A stretch of 64,000 bases of DNA from contig MWDY01000176.1 in assembly GCA_002070755.1 (NCBI GenBank), forward strand, positions 3,670-67,669, in the 5' to 3' direction. The DNA comes from Spirochaetes bacterium ADurb.Bin110 (GTDB taxonomy: Bacteria > Spirochaetota > Spirochaetia > Treponematales > Rectinemataceae). The translations under genes and the position numbers were made by a program. How positions within the stretch are numbered: the stretch's first letter is position 1; every line of letters starts with the position of its first letter. This document shows, piece after piece, positions 8,248 through 18,036 of the stretch. The notes beneath the pieces were generated by a model, which was not told the origin of the DNA, made no database searches, and saw only the letters and a list, made by a program, of their open reading frames with translations.

Positions 8248-8264
8248 ATGCCAATATTTGGCAT
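8248..8264. promoter_or_regulatory. palindromic operator candidate ATGCCAA-TAT-TTGGCAT
   Basis: A perfect 7-bp inverted repeat with a 3-bp centre lies in the divergent kduI/IclR promoter region, about 50 bp upstream of the kduI start. Such a position is typical of a repressor operator. The binding protein is unknown. Confidence 0.55.
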
Positions 8265-8292
8265 TGTGCCTAAAGATAATTAGTAAAAACGA

Positions 8293-8320
8293 TTCCACAA
8301 TATGGAACCCTATTCCATAT
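8293..8320. promoter_or_regulatory. IclR-type operator candidate
   Basis: Two overlapping inverted repeats share the central TGGAA: TTCCA-CAATA-TGGAA (8293-8307) and ATATGGAA-CCCTA-TTCCATAT (8300-8320, perfect 8-bp arms). TGGAA/TTCCA half-sites resemble known IclR-family boxes. The site lies between kduI and the divergent IclR gene, so autoregulation plus control of kduI-kduD is the natural reading. Confidence 0.6.
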
Positions 8321-8392
8321 AATAGCTTGCTTTTCTATCTTGTCAATACTAAAATAAATCTTTATGGTTAAAATAGGAATAAAGGAGGCCCT

Positions 8393-9163
8393 ATGGCCGA
8401 TATGAAGGTACAGTCTCTCGATCGCGCCTTCGATATACTCGAAATCCTTGCACGAGAGCCAATTGGTCTTACCCTTGCAGAGATTTCTGCAGAGTCAGAT
8501 CTTCCTCGCAGTACGACTTTTCGTTTGCTCTCTGTTCTTCTTCAGCGCGATTATGTGCGAAAAGGCTCAAACGATAACTGTTATCGGCTGGGGCCAGGTT
8601 TTATCGAGCTTTCTAGCAACTATCTGAATAGTCTAGAGCTCAAGACGGAATCTGCTCCGTTCATGCGCGAACTCGCATCCTCATTGGGAACAATCGTATT
8701 TCTTGCACGTCGTCAAGGAAATATGATGGTTTATATGGACAAAGAAGATCAATTCACCAGTCTTAGGAAATATGCAATCATAGGAGAACAAAGGCCTATC
8801 TATTGTACATCTCTAGGGAAGGCTCTCATATTAGACATGGATGATGAAGAAATTCGCAATCTTCTCCCCGGTACTGTATTGCAGAAATTTGGTCCAAACA
8901 CACATATTGATGTGGAATCTCTCATAAAAGATATTCATATCTGTAAAGCCAGAGGGTGGACTCACGACAATGAGGAAGCAGAGCCTGGAGTAAACTGTGT
9001 CGCAGCTCCTATCCGTGACTATCGCGGTCAAATCATCGCTTCCATCAGTACATCCTGGCTTTTGGAAATTCGACCCGAATTGGAGGCGGAAAAAGTCGCC
9101 TCATTCGTAGTCAAGGCAGCTAGTGGAATATCAAGAGCAATGGGATTTGCCGAAAGACCCTGA
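8393..9163 (+). CDS. IclR-family transcriptional regulator, probable uronate repressor
   Basis: This 256-residue protein has an N-terminal winged helix-turn-helix (about residues 6-65; SLDRAFDILEIL and DLPRSTTFRLLSVL) followed by the IclR effector domain, with YCTSLGKALI, GWTHDNEEAEPGVNCVAAPIRD and a C-terminal helix. A good AGGAGG site precedes the ATG. It is transcribed away from kduI-kduD across a shared promoter region rich in palindromes, so it most likely senses a keto-deoxy sugar acid, as KdgR does. The ligand is inferred from context only. Confidence 0.88.
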   Translation: MADMKVQSLDRAFDILEILAREPIGLTLAEISAESDLPRSTTFRLLSVLLQRDYVRKGSNDNCYRLGPGFIELSSNYLNSLELKTESAPFMRELASSLGTIVFLARRQGNMMVYMDKEDQFTSLRKYAIIGEQRPIYCTSLGKALILDMDDEEIRNLLPGTVLQKFGPNTHIDVESLIKDIHICKARGWTHDNEEAEPGVNCVAAPIRDYRGQIIASISTSWLLEIRPELEAEKVASFVVKAASGISRAMGFAERP

Positions 9164-9266
9164 AAAATTGCAATAAGCCAGACTTCTAAAAAAGAAATCT
9201 AATCTAGACAAGAAATAAACAATTCACCTGCGATGCATTCGCCTGTGGCAAGCGATAATTCTCTTC

Positions 9267-9491
9267 TTAGGCTTGTTTTACTTCTTTTACCTGTGGCACT
9301 GCTTTCTTGAGGTACGCCTCAATGCCTTGCTTGAGGGTCATCATAGAATAAGGACATGCACCGCACGCTCCTGTGAGTCTTACTTTAACCACACCATCAT
9401 CGCTCACAGATACAAGCTCTATATCTCCTCCATCCGCTTTGAGAGATGGCCGCACATTTTCAATCGCAGATTTAACCTGATCGAACAGCAT
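9267..9491 (-). CDS. nfu: NifU-like C-terminal domain iron-sulfur scaffold
   Basis: This 74-residue protein is a free-standing Nfu domain. RPSLKADGGDIELV is the signature start and GACGACPYS carries the CxxC that holds a [4Fe-4S] cluster for delivery to apoproteins. Stand-alone Nfu proteins of this size are common in anaerobes. The gene stands alone between two genes on the opposite strand. Rnf and other Fe-S proteins encoded further along would be among its clients in a general sense. Confidence 0.88.
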   Translation of the reverse strand: MLFDQVKSAIENVRPSLKADGGDIELVSVSDDGVVKVRLTGACGACPYSMMTLKQGIEAYLKKAVPQVKEVKQA

Positions 9492-9754
9492 TCTTATCTC
9501 CTATACTTAAATTAAATTATCAAATTTGACTCAAAAAGGTCAAGGAGGGCCGGCTAAATCCTTGCTGGCTTAGACTTTTTATCTTGTCATAAACAATCCA
9601 CAAAGTCGACTAATTGAAGACTAATAGACACAATAATGCAAAGACCATTTCCGATATGTATGTAATTGTATCAAATGCCTTTTTGTACGCTAAACCTATA
9701 TAGCTGAAGCTCGCCCAATATGCTAGAATCGGCATAGCATATCGGGAAGGCAAA

Positions 9755-10510
9755 ATGGCTCGCATTATCGTATTTGTCAACCAAAAGGGTGGTGTAGGGA
9801 AAACTACGAGCGCTATCAATATCGGCACATCCCTAGCCCTGCAGTATAAAAAAACCCTCCTCATAGACTTCGATCCCCAAGGAAACCTCACATCTGGGAT
9901 CGGGGGCAAGCTATCCCACACCAATATTTATCACGTTATTTCCGGCCTTGCGGAGATACAGCAGATTATTCAACCAGTTCCAGTACCGCGCCTTTTCTTG
10001 GCTCCTTCATCAGTGGACCTCAGTGGTGCAACTATCGAGCTCGTCGATCGTCCTGACAGGAATGACTATCTGAGACGTGCAATAGCTCCTGTAGTGGATG
10101 ACTATGAATATATACTTATAGACTGTCCTCCGTCCCTCGGAGTGCTAACATTGAATGGGCTGGCAGCCGCGACGGAAGTCATAATACCGCTCCAATGCGA
10201 ATACTTCGCTCTAGAGGGACTTTCGCTGATTATCCAGACTATCGGGCTTGTGCAAAAGAGCATCAATCCTTCTTTGAGAATCAGTGGCATCCTGCTCACC
10301 ATGTTCGATGCTCGCACAAGGCTTTCTCAAGAGGTCGTCAGGCAAGTAACCGAATACTTCAAGGACAAGGTTTTCAAGACAATCATTCCGCGAAATGTCC
10401 GCCTCTCAGAAGCTCCATCGCATGGACTTCCTGCTATCATGTATGATCCCACCTGCATTGGGGCAAAGAGCTATGAGGCTGTAACGAAGGAGATCATAAG
10501 CCGTGGCTAA
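9755..10510 (+). CDS. parA: chromosome partitioning ATPase ParA/Soj
   Basis: This 251-residue deviant Walker ATPase contains NQKGGVGKTTSAIN (residues 9-22), the LLIDFDPQGNLT segment and the switch motif LIDCPPSLGVLTLN. It works with ParB and parS in origin segregation. GGGAAGG upstream is a fair ribosome binding site. The stop overlaps the parB start by 8 bp, so the two are translationally coupled. A match to the 10-bp repeat core at 10127-10136 encodes the conserved Asp-Cys-Pro-Pro-Ser-Leu and is native sequence. Confidence 0.95.
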   Translation: MARIIVFVNQKGGVGKTTSAINIGTSLALQYKKTLLIDFDPQGNLTSGIGGKLSHTNIYHVISGLAEIQQIIQPVPVPRLFLAPSSVDLSGATIELVDRPDRNDYLRRAIAPVVDDYEYILIDCPPSLGVLTLNGLAAATEVIIPLQCEYFALEGLSLIIQTIGLVQKSINPSLRISGILLTMFDARTRLSQEVVRQVTEYFKDKVFKTIIPRNVRLSEAPSHGLPAIMYDPTCIGAKSYEAVTKEIISRG

Positions 10511-11414
10511 ATTCGGTCTTGGAAAAGGGCTTGGAGCCTTGATTCCCGAACATCAGCAGTTTTTTGAACAATCTCTTGAAGAACCATCCGCATCTATTGT
10601 AAAGCTTGTATCAATGGAAGATCTGGTTCCCAATCCAGATCAACCAAGAAAAACCTTTGCTCAGGAATCATTAGATGAGCTTGCTGAATCTATTCGGCGT
10701 CATGGACTTCTGCAGCCGCTTCTCGTGCATCAAGAAAAATCGGGGAAGTATATCATTATTGCAGGTGAACGAAGGTATCGCGCTGCACAGATAGCAGGGC
10801 TGGAACAACTACCTGTCATCGTGCGAAGCCAAGATGACGAAAACCATCGAATAGAACTATCTCTAGTAGAAAATATCCAGCGCGAAGACCTTGATCCTAT
10901 CGAAGAAGCTCAAGCTTACGCAAAGCTGATGGAGATAACCGGTGCCACGCAAGAACGCGTAGCTGAAATGGTAGGCAAAAGCCGCGTCGCTGTCGCGAAT
11001 ACCCTTCGCCTTCTCAAGCTTCCAGAAGACATGCAAGCTCCTATCAAACAAGGTATTATCAGCCCTGGACACGCCAGAGCTCTTCTTTCCATAGAAGATG
11101 AGACAAAACGCAGAAAGCTCTTCGAACATATCCAACAGAATAATCTATCAGTTCGCCAAGCAGAACAGGAAGCTCAAAGAATCCAGGGTTTGCTCCAAGG
11201 CCAGCGGACAAAATCTAAAAAACAGTTGGTCTCTCCTAAGGCAATTGAAGAGCCTCCTCTAGATCCCCTTCTAAAAGAGCTCATGGAAAAACTAATCGAA
11301 AGATTAGGTACAAAAGTCGAGATATCAGGCAGTATTGATACTGGTACTATTAAAATCCATTACTTCTCCCAAGAGGACCTTGAGCGGATCTATGAAATTC
11401 TTAAGATTGAATGA
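10503..11414 (+). CDS. parB: chromosome partitioning protein ParB
   Basis: This 303-residue ParB starts with GTG inside the last codons of parA. It contains the CTPase region (LVPNPDQPRKTF, YIIIAGERRYRAA with the GERRxRA motif, and ENIQREDLDPIEEA) and a helix-turn-helix region (TQERVAEMVGKSRVAVANTLRLL). A C-terminal dimer domain follows. It would load at the perfect parS at 40483-40498. That puts parAB about 30 kb from its site and about 35 kb from dnaA, instead of inside the origin block where many bacteria keep it. Confidence 0.95.
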   Translation: MAKFGLGKGLGALIPEHQQFFEQSLEEPSASIVKLVSMEDLVPNPDQPRKTFAQESLDELAESIRRHGLLQPLLVHQEKSGKYIIIAGERRYRAAQIAGLEQLPVIVRSQDDENHRIELSLVENIQREDLDPIEEAQAYAKLMEITGATQERVAEMVGKSRVAVANTLRLLKLPEDMQAPIKQGIISPGHARALLSIEDETKRRKLFEHIQQNNLSVRQAEQEAQRIQGLLQGQRTKSKKQLVSPKAIEEPPLDPLLKELMEKLIERLGTKVEISGSIDTGTIKIHYFSQEDLERIYEILKIE

Positions 11415-12462
11415 AATTTTCTTGGATACTCAATATTCTCACCGCCAATTGAAAGCCAATAGAGACAATGAAGACTCTCGGGAAGACTTTCGGGGACGGA
11501 GGTTGCGAACTTTCCAAGCCGCCCTCCGTTTGTTTGCTGTGATCCCCATTTTGCTGTTGGTTTTTCTTGTGGATCTCCCGGCTCAACAATCGCTGCCATC
11601 ATCAGGATCTCAAAGTGCAAAAAGCATCTCTAGAATAAGCGCTCCTCTGCCAGAGCTCTTTAATGCGGCTTTGCCCAAATACATCAGTTTTCAGCTAGGA
11701 TCTCCCATCCTTCGCACATCTGAACATATTGGAGGCGAGCTTTTGTTAGCTCCGTCCCTCGATGGTGTCTCGATTATCACGAACCACATAAAAGCTTCTG
11801 CAAAGGAGACCAATCTTATCATCGAAGCTCTGATCTTCCTGCCTAATAGCCAAACCCCTAGTCCATCTTCAATCTCTGCTCAGCTTGATTCGCTAGGGCT
11901 AATATTCAACCAGTTTTCTTCGATTCAGGGCATTCAGTATTGGTCGGCAAGTAGAAAAATAATGCGCACTCTCTATTTGGAATCATACCGAATCGACAAC
12001 CCAAAGAGCAGAAATAGAATCAGCGATCCATCAACAGCATCTGAATTGAAAGCTCTTCTTTTAAAACCTATGTACCTCCACCAGAAAGATCAAACATTCG
12101 ATGCAATAATATTAGAAGTCCATTGTGCTATTACAGATTCTGCCTTTCTTATGACCAACAAGAATATGATCCCTATGCGCATGATCACCATTCCTGTCTT
12201 GCCAGAAAATGGGCTTCGCACAGGATTTTTTGCAGCTCCGTCCCCCAATGGTATTCTTCTTTATTTTGTCACTTCAGTTCAATCGCCCTCGATTGCACGA
12301 GATCGAGTCTTTGAATCAGCATCAAATAAAGCACTTGCACTTCTGCATTGGTTCATTGAGAAAGCATCCTTCCAAAAACTTATAGATCCCGTTACCATCC
12401 CCTGGAATTTCGATGACTTGCCTGAAGATGTTCGAGTATCAGCGATACCCAGCAAGATATGA
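11392..12462 (+). CDS. exported protein of unknown function
   Basis: I do not recognise this protein. A hydrophobic segment (LFAVIPILLLVFLVDLPAQ) looks like a signal peptide or membrane anchor, followed by about 280 residues of mixed, Ser-rich sequence, possibly periplasmic. The start is uncertain. The frame is open from inside parB, with ATG at 11392 (overlapping parB by 23 bp) giving an unusual charged 48-residue leader before the hydrophobic stretch. The 13-bp repeat (11492-11504) lies exactly in that leader. An ATG at 11468 in another frame begins MKTLGKTF directly before the repeat and would join the signal peptide if 11 or 14 bp were removed. Two AGCTCCGTCCC variants also lie inside, read as Ala-Pro-Ser. 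Confidence 0.55.
   Translation: MKFLRLNEIFLDTQYSHRQLKANRDNEDSREDFRGRRLRTFQAALRLFAVIPILLLVFLVDLPAQQSLPSSGSQSAKSISRISAPLPELFNAALPKYISFQLGSPILRTSEHIGGELLLAPSLDGVSIITNHIKASAKETNLIIEALIFLPNSQTPSPSSISAQLDSLGLIFNQFSSIQGIQYWSASRKIMRTLYLESYRIDNPKSRNRISDPSTASELKALLLKPMYLHQKDQTFDAIILEVHCAITDSAFLMTNKNMIPMRMITIPVLPENGLRTGFFAAPSPNGILLYFVTSVQSPSIARDRVFESASNKALALLHWFIEKASFQKLIDPVTIPWNFDDLPEDVRVSAIPSKI
11492..11504 (+). repeat. 13-bp GGGACGGAGG repeat, copy 9
   Basis: This copy lies at the front of the exported-protein gene, immediately before its hydrophobic signal segment, and is read as Arg-Gly-Arg-Arg-Leu. Confidence 0.8.
11748..11759 (-). repeat. AGCTCCGTCCC variant repeat, copy a
   Basis: This variant of the 13-bp repeat has AG-C in place of AAC-C. 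It lies in frame in the exported-protein gene, encoding Ala-Pro-Ser-Leu. Confidence 0.55.
12234..12245 (-). repeat. AGCTCCGTCCC variant repeat, copy b
   Basis: This is the second variant copy in the same gene, encoding Ala-Pro-Ser-Pro. Confidence 0.55.
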
Positions 12463-12546
12463 TCGGCTATTCTAGTTAAATCCATTTGCCTTCACAACAA
12501 AAATCTATGCTTGAAATGCTATAAAACTATTAAAACCTTCCAAGTC

Positions 12547-13906
<1,360 letters not shown>

Positions 13907-13972
13907 GAAGCAGCCTAAGGGCTCTCTAGAAGCTTTTTCAAAGAGCTGTCCTTAAATAGCATCCCTTAAGAG

Positions 13973-13985
13973 TTCCTCCGTCCCC
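13973..13985 (-). repeat. 13-bp GGGACGGAGG repeat, copy 10
   Basis: This copy lies in the 240-bp gap between enolase and the VIT1-like gene. Confidence 0.8.
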
Positions 13986-14029
13986 ATGCTGCCCGATGAT
14001 GCGCTGTGCTCCGAGGTTAACTATACCTA

Positions 14030-14042
14030 AACCTCCGTCCCT
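14030..14042 (-). repeat. 13-bp GGGACGGAGG repeat, copy 11
   Basis: This second copy in the same gap is 57 bp from copy 10 and in the same orientation. A TATAAT sequence at 14066-14071 follows, so the repeat sits close to where a -35 element would be. Confidence 0.8.
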
Positions 14043-14146
14043 CATGGTTACCTCATGACTGCTTTTATAATAAAATAGATAATTATCAAAACCGCCAGAA
14101 TTCATCATGGAGCTTGTTTCAACAGGCAATGGCATAAGGAGATTCT

Positions 14147-14944
14147 ATGCTCACGCGAAATCTTGAGCAGGCGAGAGAAGCGTACAAACGCAGAGATCCA
14201 GAAGCTACGCGTCGTGCACACAGTCCCTCACCGCCCCATCAAGCCGAGGAAAAGCACACGACAGCTCAAGGTAAATATCTTAAGAGTATAATATATGGCG
14301 GCCTCGATGGGACTATCACAACCTTTGCTGCTGCCGCAGGTATTGCGGGTGCTTCTCTATCCCCTGGAATAGTACTCATAGTAGGACTTGCTAACCTGCT
14401 TGCAGATGGACTCTCTATGTCGATAGGAGATTACCTTTCATCTAAAAGTGAGGCTGAATACGAGGGCGCTGAACGAGCACGCGAAGAATGGGAAGTCGAG
14501 AATTATCCCGAAGGAGAAAAACTAGAACTCGAAGAAATTTATATGAGCAGAGGCATGTCCAAGGAAGATGCAAAAGCCGCGGTAGAAATTATCGCTAAAG
14601 ATAAAAAAGCATGGGTCGATACCATGATGATCGAAGAGCTTGGAATTATCCCCTCGGATGAATCACCCTTTGCAAACGCCATCGCAACTTTCATTTCTTT
14701 TGCCCTGTTTGGATTCATCCCTATTGCAGGCTATGTTTTGGCGCTTTTTATGCCTTCGCTCGATTCGATTCGTTTTCAGCTCGCCTGTATATTGACGGGA
14801 ATAACGTTGTTCACACTCGGAGCATTGAAGACAATTCTGACTGGAAAAAACTGGTTCAAGAGCGGCTTTGAAATGCTGCTAGTAGGAGGTGTTGCGGCTT
14901 CTGCTGCCTATCTCGTTGGTTTGGTATTAGGCGGATTAGCTTAA
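14147..14944 (+). CDS. VIT1/CCC1-family metal transporter
   Basis: This 265-residue membrane protein belongs to the VIT1/CCC1 (DUF125) family that moves Fe2+ or Mn2+. Visible features are GGLDGTITTFAAAAGIAGA in the first membrane helix, LADGLSMSIGDYLSSKSE in the second, a long acidic cytosolic domain (about residues 105-170, rich in Glu), and three further hydrophobic helices to the C-terminus. Five helices with the acidic insert is the normal design. AAGGAG lies upstream of the ATG. The direction of transport and the metal cannot be decided from sequence. Confidence 0.85.
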   Translation: MLTRNLEQAREAYKRRDPEATRRAHSPSPPHQAEEKHTTAQGKYLKSIIYGGLDGTITTFAAAAGIAGASLSPGIVLIVGLANLLADGLSMSIGDYLSSKSEAEYEGAERAREEWEVENYPEGEKLELEEIYMSRGMSKEDAKAAVEIIAKDKKAWVDTMMIEELGIIPSDESPFANAIATFISFALFGFIPIAGYVLALFMPSLDSIRFQLACILTGITLFTLGALKTILTGKNWFKSGFEMLLVGGVAASAAYLVGLVLGGLA

Positions 14945-14976
14945 TATATTGCGGATTAATTAATTAGGAGGAAGTA

Positions 14977-15525
14977 ATGAAAACAGCCTGCATACTTCTT
15001 GCTGAAGGATTCGAAGAAGTCGAAGCCATAACACCAGCCGATTATTTGCGCCGCGCAGGCATCGATGTCAGTATAGCTGGAATTGCTGGAAAGAGGGTCA
15101 GAGGTTGCCATGGTATCGTCATAGAAGCCGACTCAGATCCAGAAGCGCTGGATAAAGACTATGATGCAATTGTGATTCCCGGCGGTATGCCCGGCGCTCG
15201 CAATCTCGCTAATAATGCTTTGGTTCGCAGTCTAATCATTCAGCATTATGAAAAAGGCAAGCTTATCGCTGCCATCTGTGCTTCTCCTTCTGTTGTACTC
15301 CATGCTGCCTGCAACCTGTTGCAAGGGAAAAAGTTTACTGGCTACCCGGGGACAGAGGATCAAATTAAAGGAGGTCATTTCTTTGCTGAACGAGTTGTTG
15401 TAGATGGCAACATAATCACTTCGCAAGGTCCTGGAACCGCTGATGAATTTGCGATTTCTATTATTTCGGTACTAGAAGGACCCCAAAAAGCGAATGAAGT
15501 CGTTCAGCATGCACTTCTAAAATGA
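14977..15525 (+). CDS. DJ-1/PfpI family protein
   Basis: This 182-residue protein has the flavodoxin-like DJ-1 fold: LLAEGFEEVEAITPADYLRRAGI at the start with the conserved Glu, VIPGGMPGARNL, and the nucleophile elbow AAICASPSVVL with the reactive Cys. It matches the YajL/ThiJ group in length and motifs. Proposed roles in the family include glyoxal detoxification and chaperone-like stress protection. A strong GGAGGAAG site precedes the ATG. It lies 32 bp behind the VIT1-like gene and may be co-transcribed with it. Confidence 0.88.
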   Translation: MKTACILLAEGFEEVEAITPADYLRRAGIDVSIAGIAGKRVRGCHGIVIEADSDPEALDKDYDAIVIPGGMPGARNLANNALVRSLIIQHYEKGKLIAAICASPSVVLHAACNLLQGKKFTGYPGTEDQIKGGHFFAERVVVDGNIITSQGPGTADEFAISIISVLEGPQKANEVVQHALLK

Positions 15526-15693
15526 TCTTATGTTTCAGCAGGATTACATGCAGTTGCCATGTTTCGCGTTGATAAAGACAGAGACAAAAATAAAGAAGCA
15601 TTATCTGTTTTCGGCATTGTCCTATTTAAATAAGGAATCATAAATTACGAGGAGCTCATCCAAGTCCCTCTAATCTATTCTAAAGGAGTTTTT

Positions 15694-16074
15694 ATGAATA
15701 AGGAATGCATTCAGGCAAAGACAGCGCCAGCTGCCATTGGCCCCTATAGCCATGCTATCCGTGTTGGTGACTTTGTTTTCTGTTCTGGCCAGCTAGGCAT
15801 AGATCCCAGCACCGGTGATCTTGTCGAAGGCATCGAAGCACAAACAAATCAAGCGCTTAGAAATCTTGCCTCCGTACTCGAAGCTTGCGGTTGTACGGTA
15901 GCCAATCTTGTAAAAACCACCATATTTCTCAAAGACATGAGCAGCTTTCCCAAGGTCAACGAAATATACGCGAGCTTTTTCGAGGGTGATTTTCCGGCAC
16001 GCAGTGCAATACAAGTCGCAGCCCTTCCTAAAAATGCTCTAATTGAAATTGAAGCTATAGCCTACAAGCCATAA
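15694..16074 (+). CDS. ridA: RidA family enamine/imine deaminase
   Basis: This 126-residue protein contains the RidA signatures AAIGPYSHAIRVGDFVFCSGQLGID and FPARSAIQVAALPKNALIEIEAIA, with the active-site Arg before S-A-I-Q-V. RidA hydrolyses 2-aminoacrylate and related imines released by PLP enzymes. It lies 11 bp upstream of a PatB-type C-S lyase gene, an enzyme that makes exactly such an intermediate, so the pair makes biochemical sense. AAGGAG precedes the ATG. Confidence 0.94.
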   Translation: MNKECIQAKTAPAAIGPYSHAIRVGDFVFCSGQLGIDPSTGDLVEGIEAQTNQALRNLASVLEACGCTVANLVKTTIFLKDMSSFPKVNEIYASFFEGDFPARSAIQVAALPKNALIEIEAIAYKP

Positions 16075-16085
16075 GGAGCCTCAGA

Positions 16086-17258
16086 ATGTATAACTTCGAT
16101 ACAATCGTAGATCGCATCAACACCTATAGCATTAAGTGGGATATAGATGAGCTGCCAGAAGCTTGCAGAGATGCAATCCCTATGTGGATTGCAGACATGG
16201 ATTTTGCTTGTTCTCCCGATATAGTAAAAGCAATCCAGACGCGTGCGGAACATCCAATATATGGTTACACAAAGCGTTCCGAAAATTACTATCAGTCCTT
16301 TATTGACTGGATGAGGCATCGCAATGGCTGGAGTATCGAAAAAGACTGGATACTATTTTCGCCAGGCGTCGTACCGGCACTCAATCTGGCTGTCCTTGCT
16401 TATACTCAGCCTGGCGATAAGGTTATCATACAGCCGCCTGTCTATAATCCTTTTTCTGCTGCTGTGCTTAATAATTCCCGTCAACTAGTGGAAAATCCGC
16501 TTATCATTCGGGATGGACGGTACACCATGGATTTTGAGGATCTCGAGCGCAAGATAGATCCTCAAACAAAACTTCTCATTCTCTGCAATCCGCATAATCC
16601 TGTAGGTCGAGTATGGACCAGAGGTGAACTTTCTGAGCTGATCGATATCTGTTCCTCTAGAAATATTCTCATCATCTCTGACGAAATACACTCCGACATT
16701 ATTCTGGGGACGGAGGTTCATCGCTGCACAGCCAGCCTGTCAGACAGAGCAGCGGCTATTACCATCACCCTCACCGCGCCAAACAAGACCTTCAATCTTG
16801 CGGGCCTTCAGATTGCCAATATAGTTATCCCGAATAGCGAGCTTCGTAAGGCCTTTATGCAGCAAGCCACAAATATTGGCCTTAACCTAACCAATACCTT
16901 TGGCATGGTCGCGCAGGAAGCTGCATACACAAAAGGAGAACCCTGGCTTGAAGAGCTTCTATCATATCTCAAGGAGAACTACGCTACCCTAAAGAGTTTT
17001 ATTGAAACACGCATGCCATCTCTCAAAGTCTTCCCGCTCGAAGGAACTTATTTGCCATGGCTCGACTGTCGCGGATTAGGACTCAGCGACTCCGAGCTCC
17101 AGGATCTATTCCTAAAAAAGGCAAAGCTTTGGCTCGATGATGGGACTATGTTTGGCACAGGTGGTTCAGGATTTATGCGCATCAATATAGCCTGTCCAAG
17201 AAGCTTGCTAATAAAAGCACTTGAACAGCTAGAAAATGCAATAAGGACCAACGCATAG
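16086..17258 (+). CDS. patB: PatB/MalY-type PLP-dependent C-S lyase (cystathionine beta-lyase-like)
   Basis: This 390-residue fold-type I aminotransferase-like enzyme splits C-S bonds of cystathionine, cysteine or related thioethers. Motifs are the PMWIADMDF start of MalY/PatB proteins, SDEIHSDIIL, and TAPNKTFNLAGLQIAN with the PLP Lys. It follows ridA in an operon. A copy of the 13-bp repeat encodes Gly-Thr-Glu-Val directly after SDEIHSDIIL, in a loop that varies among relatives. The physiological substrate is unknown. Methionine synthesis or thiol catabolism are the options. Confidence 0.88.
   Translation: MYNFDTIVDRINTYSIKWDIDELPEACRDAIPMWIADMDFACSPDIVKAIQTRAEHPIYGYTKRSENYYQSFIDWMRHRNGWSIEKDWILFSPGVVPALNLAVLAYTQPGDKVIIQPPVYNPFSAAVLNNSRQLVENPLIIRDGRYTMDFEDLERKIDPQTKLLILCNPHNPVGRVWTRGELSELIDICSSRNILIISDEIHSDIILGTEVHRCTASLSDRAAAITITLTAPNKTFNLAGLQIANIVIPNSELRKAFMQQATNIGLNLTNTFGMVAQEAAYTKGEPWLEELLSYLKENYATLKSFIETRMPSLKVFPLEGTYLPWLDCRGLGLSDSELQDLFLKKAKLWLDDGTMFGTGGSGFMRINIACPRSLLIKALEQLENAIRTNA
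16706..16718 (+). repeat. 13-bp GGGACGGAGG repeat, copy 12
   Basis: This copy is inside patB on the coding strand, encoding Gly-Thr-Glu-Val. Confidence 0.8.
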
Positions 17259-17297
17259 CATAAAGCATTTCTTTGCTATAGAATAAAGCCCTTCTTT

Positions 17298-17933
17298 ATG
17301 CTCACATATGTATTGGTTGGTTTTGCTCTAGCAGCCGATGCGTTTGCAGTCTCTGTTTCTGCAGCGGCTTGCGCAAATGCTTTGCCTCTCTTGATTGGCC
17401 TTCGCGCGGCATTTATGTTCGGCCTCTTTCAATTCTTGATGCCACTTGCTGGCTGGTCTCTGGGTTCGGCATTCAGCGCTCTTATCCAGAATTACGACCA
17501 CTGGATAGCCTTTGGACTACTGGCCATAGTGGGCAGCAAAATGCTCTATGAGGCTATTCATATACAAAGAAAATCAAACTGCATTGATACAGAAAACAGT
17601 TCCACTGCAAAAGCCACAACGATTGCTGGCATAAATCATGGTGCAAATGCTGCTGCTAACGGGATTATGAAGCTTAATACATTACTAGTGCTTGCTTTTG
17701 CTACAAGCATCGATGCAATGGCTGTAGGGCTATCCTATAATCTTCTTGGTATGCCAATCATGCTACCAAGCTTTATAATCGGTACGATTACCTTTATCGT
17801 ATGTATAATCGGAATCGAATTTGGCAGGCGGCTTAGGAAACTAATTCAAAATTGTGCAGAAATAGTCGGAGGCAGCATTCTCATCATTATCGGATTTAGA
17901 ATCCTAATTGACCACATCATAAAAGGGACTTAA
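17298..17933 (+). CDS. mntP: MntP-type manganese efflux pump
   Basis: This 211-residue membrane protein has six predicted hydrophobic helices and the duplicated MntP signature: FALAADAFAVSVSAA near the start, and FATSIDAMAVGLSYNLLG in the second half, each with the membrane Asp. GSKMLYEAI is also typical. It exports excess Mn2+. The leader is only 39 bp long, so there is no room for a yybP-type manganese riboswitch. A terminator-like structure follows the gene. Confidence 0.92.
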   Translation: MLTYVLVGFALAADAFAVSVSAAACANALPLLIGLRAAFMFGLFQFLMPLAGWSLGSAFSALIQNYDHWIAFGLLAIVGSKMLYEAIHIQRKSNCIDTENSSTAKATTIAGINHGANAAANGIMKLNTLLVLAFATSIDAMAVGLSYNLLGMPIMLPSFIIGTITFIVCIIGIEFGRRLRKLIQNCAEIVGGSILIIIGFRILIDHIIKGT

Positions 17934-17939
17934 TGTAAT

Positions 17940-18000
17940 AAAAGAGCATAATTCTTATGGAAGGATTTTATAAAGTAACCTTCTAAGAGAGCTCTTTTGC
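17940..18000 (+). terminator. possible terminator after mntP
   Basis: Outer arms AAAAGAGC (17940-17947) and GCTCTTTT (17991-17998) enclose an inner stem GAAGG/CCTTC. The right arm ends in TTTT. The loop is large, so the efficiency is doubtful. Confidence 0.4.
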
Positions 18001-18036
18001 AGATTTTTTGCAAATTCATCTCAAGAGGAGGTTTCT

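Noticed and set aside
10127..10136. CCTCCGTCCC core inside parA
   Set aside because: It encodes Asp-Cys-Pro-Pro-Ser-Leu-Gly, the conserved ParA switch motif, so it is native sequence and was left out of the repeat count.
17259..17297. manganese riboswitch before mntP
   Set aside because: The gap is only 39 bp, too short for a yybP-type element.
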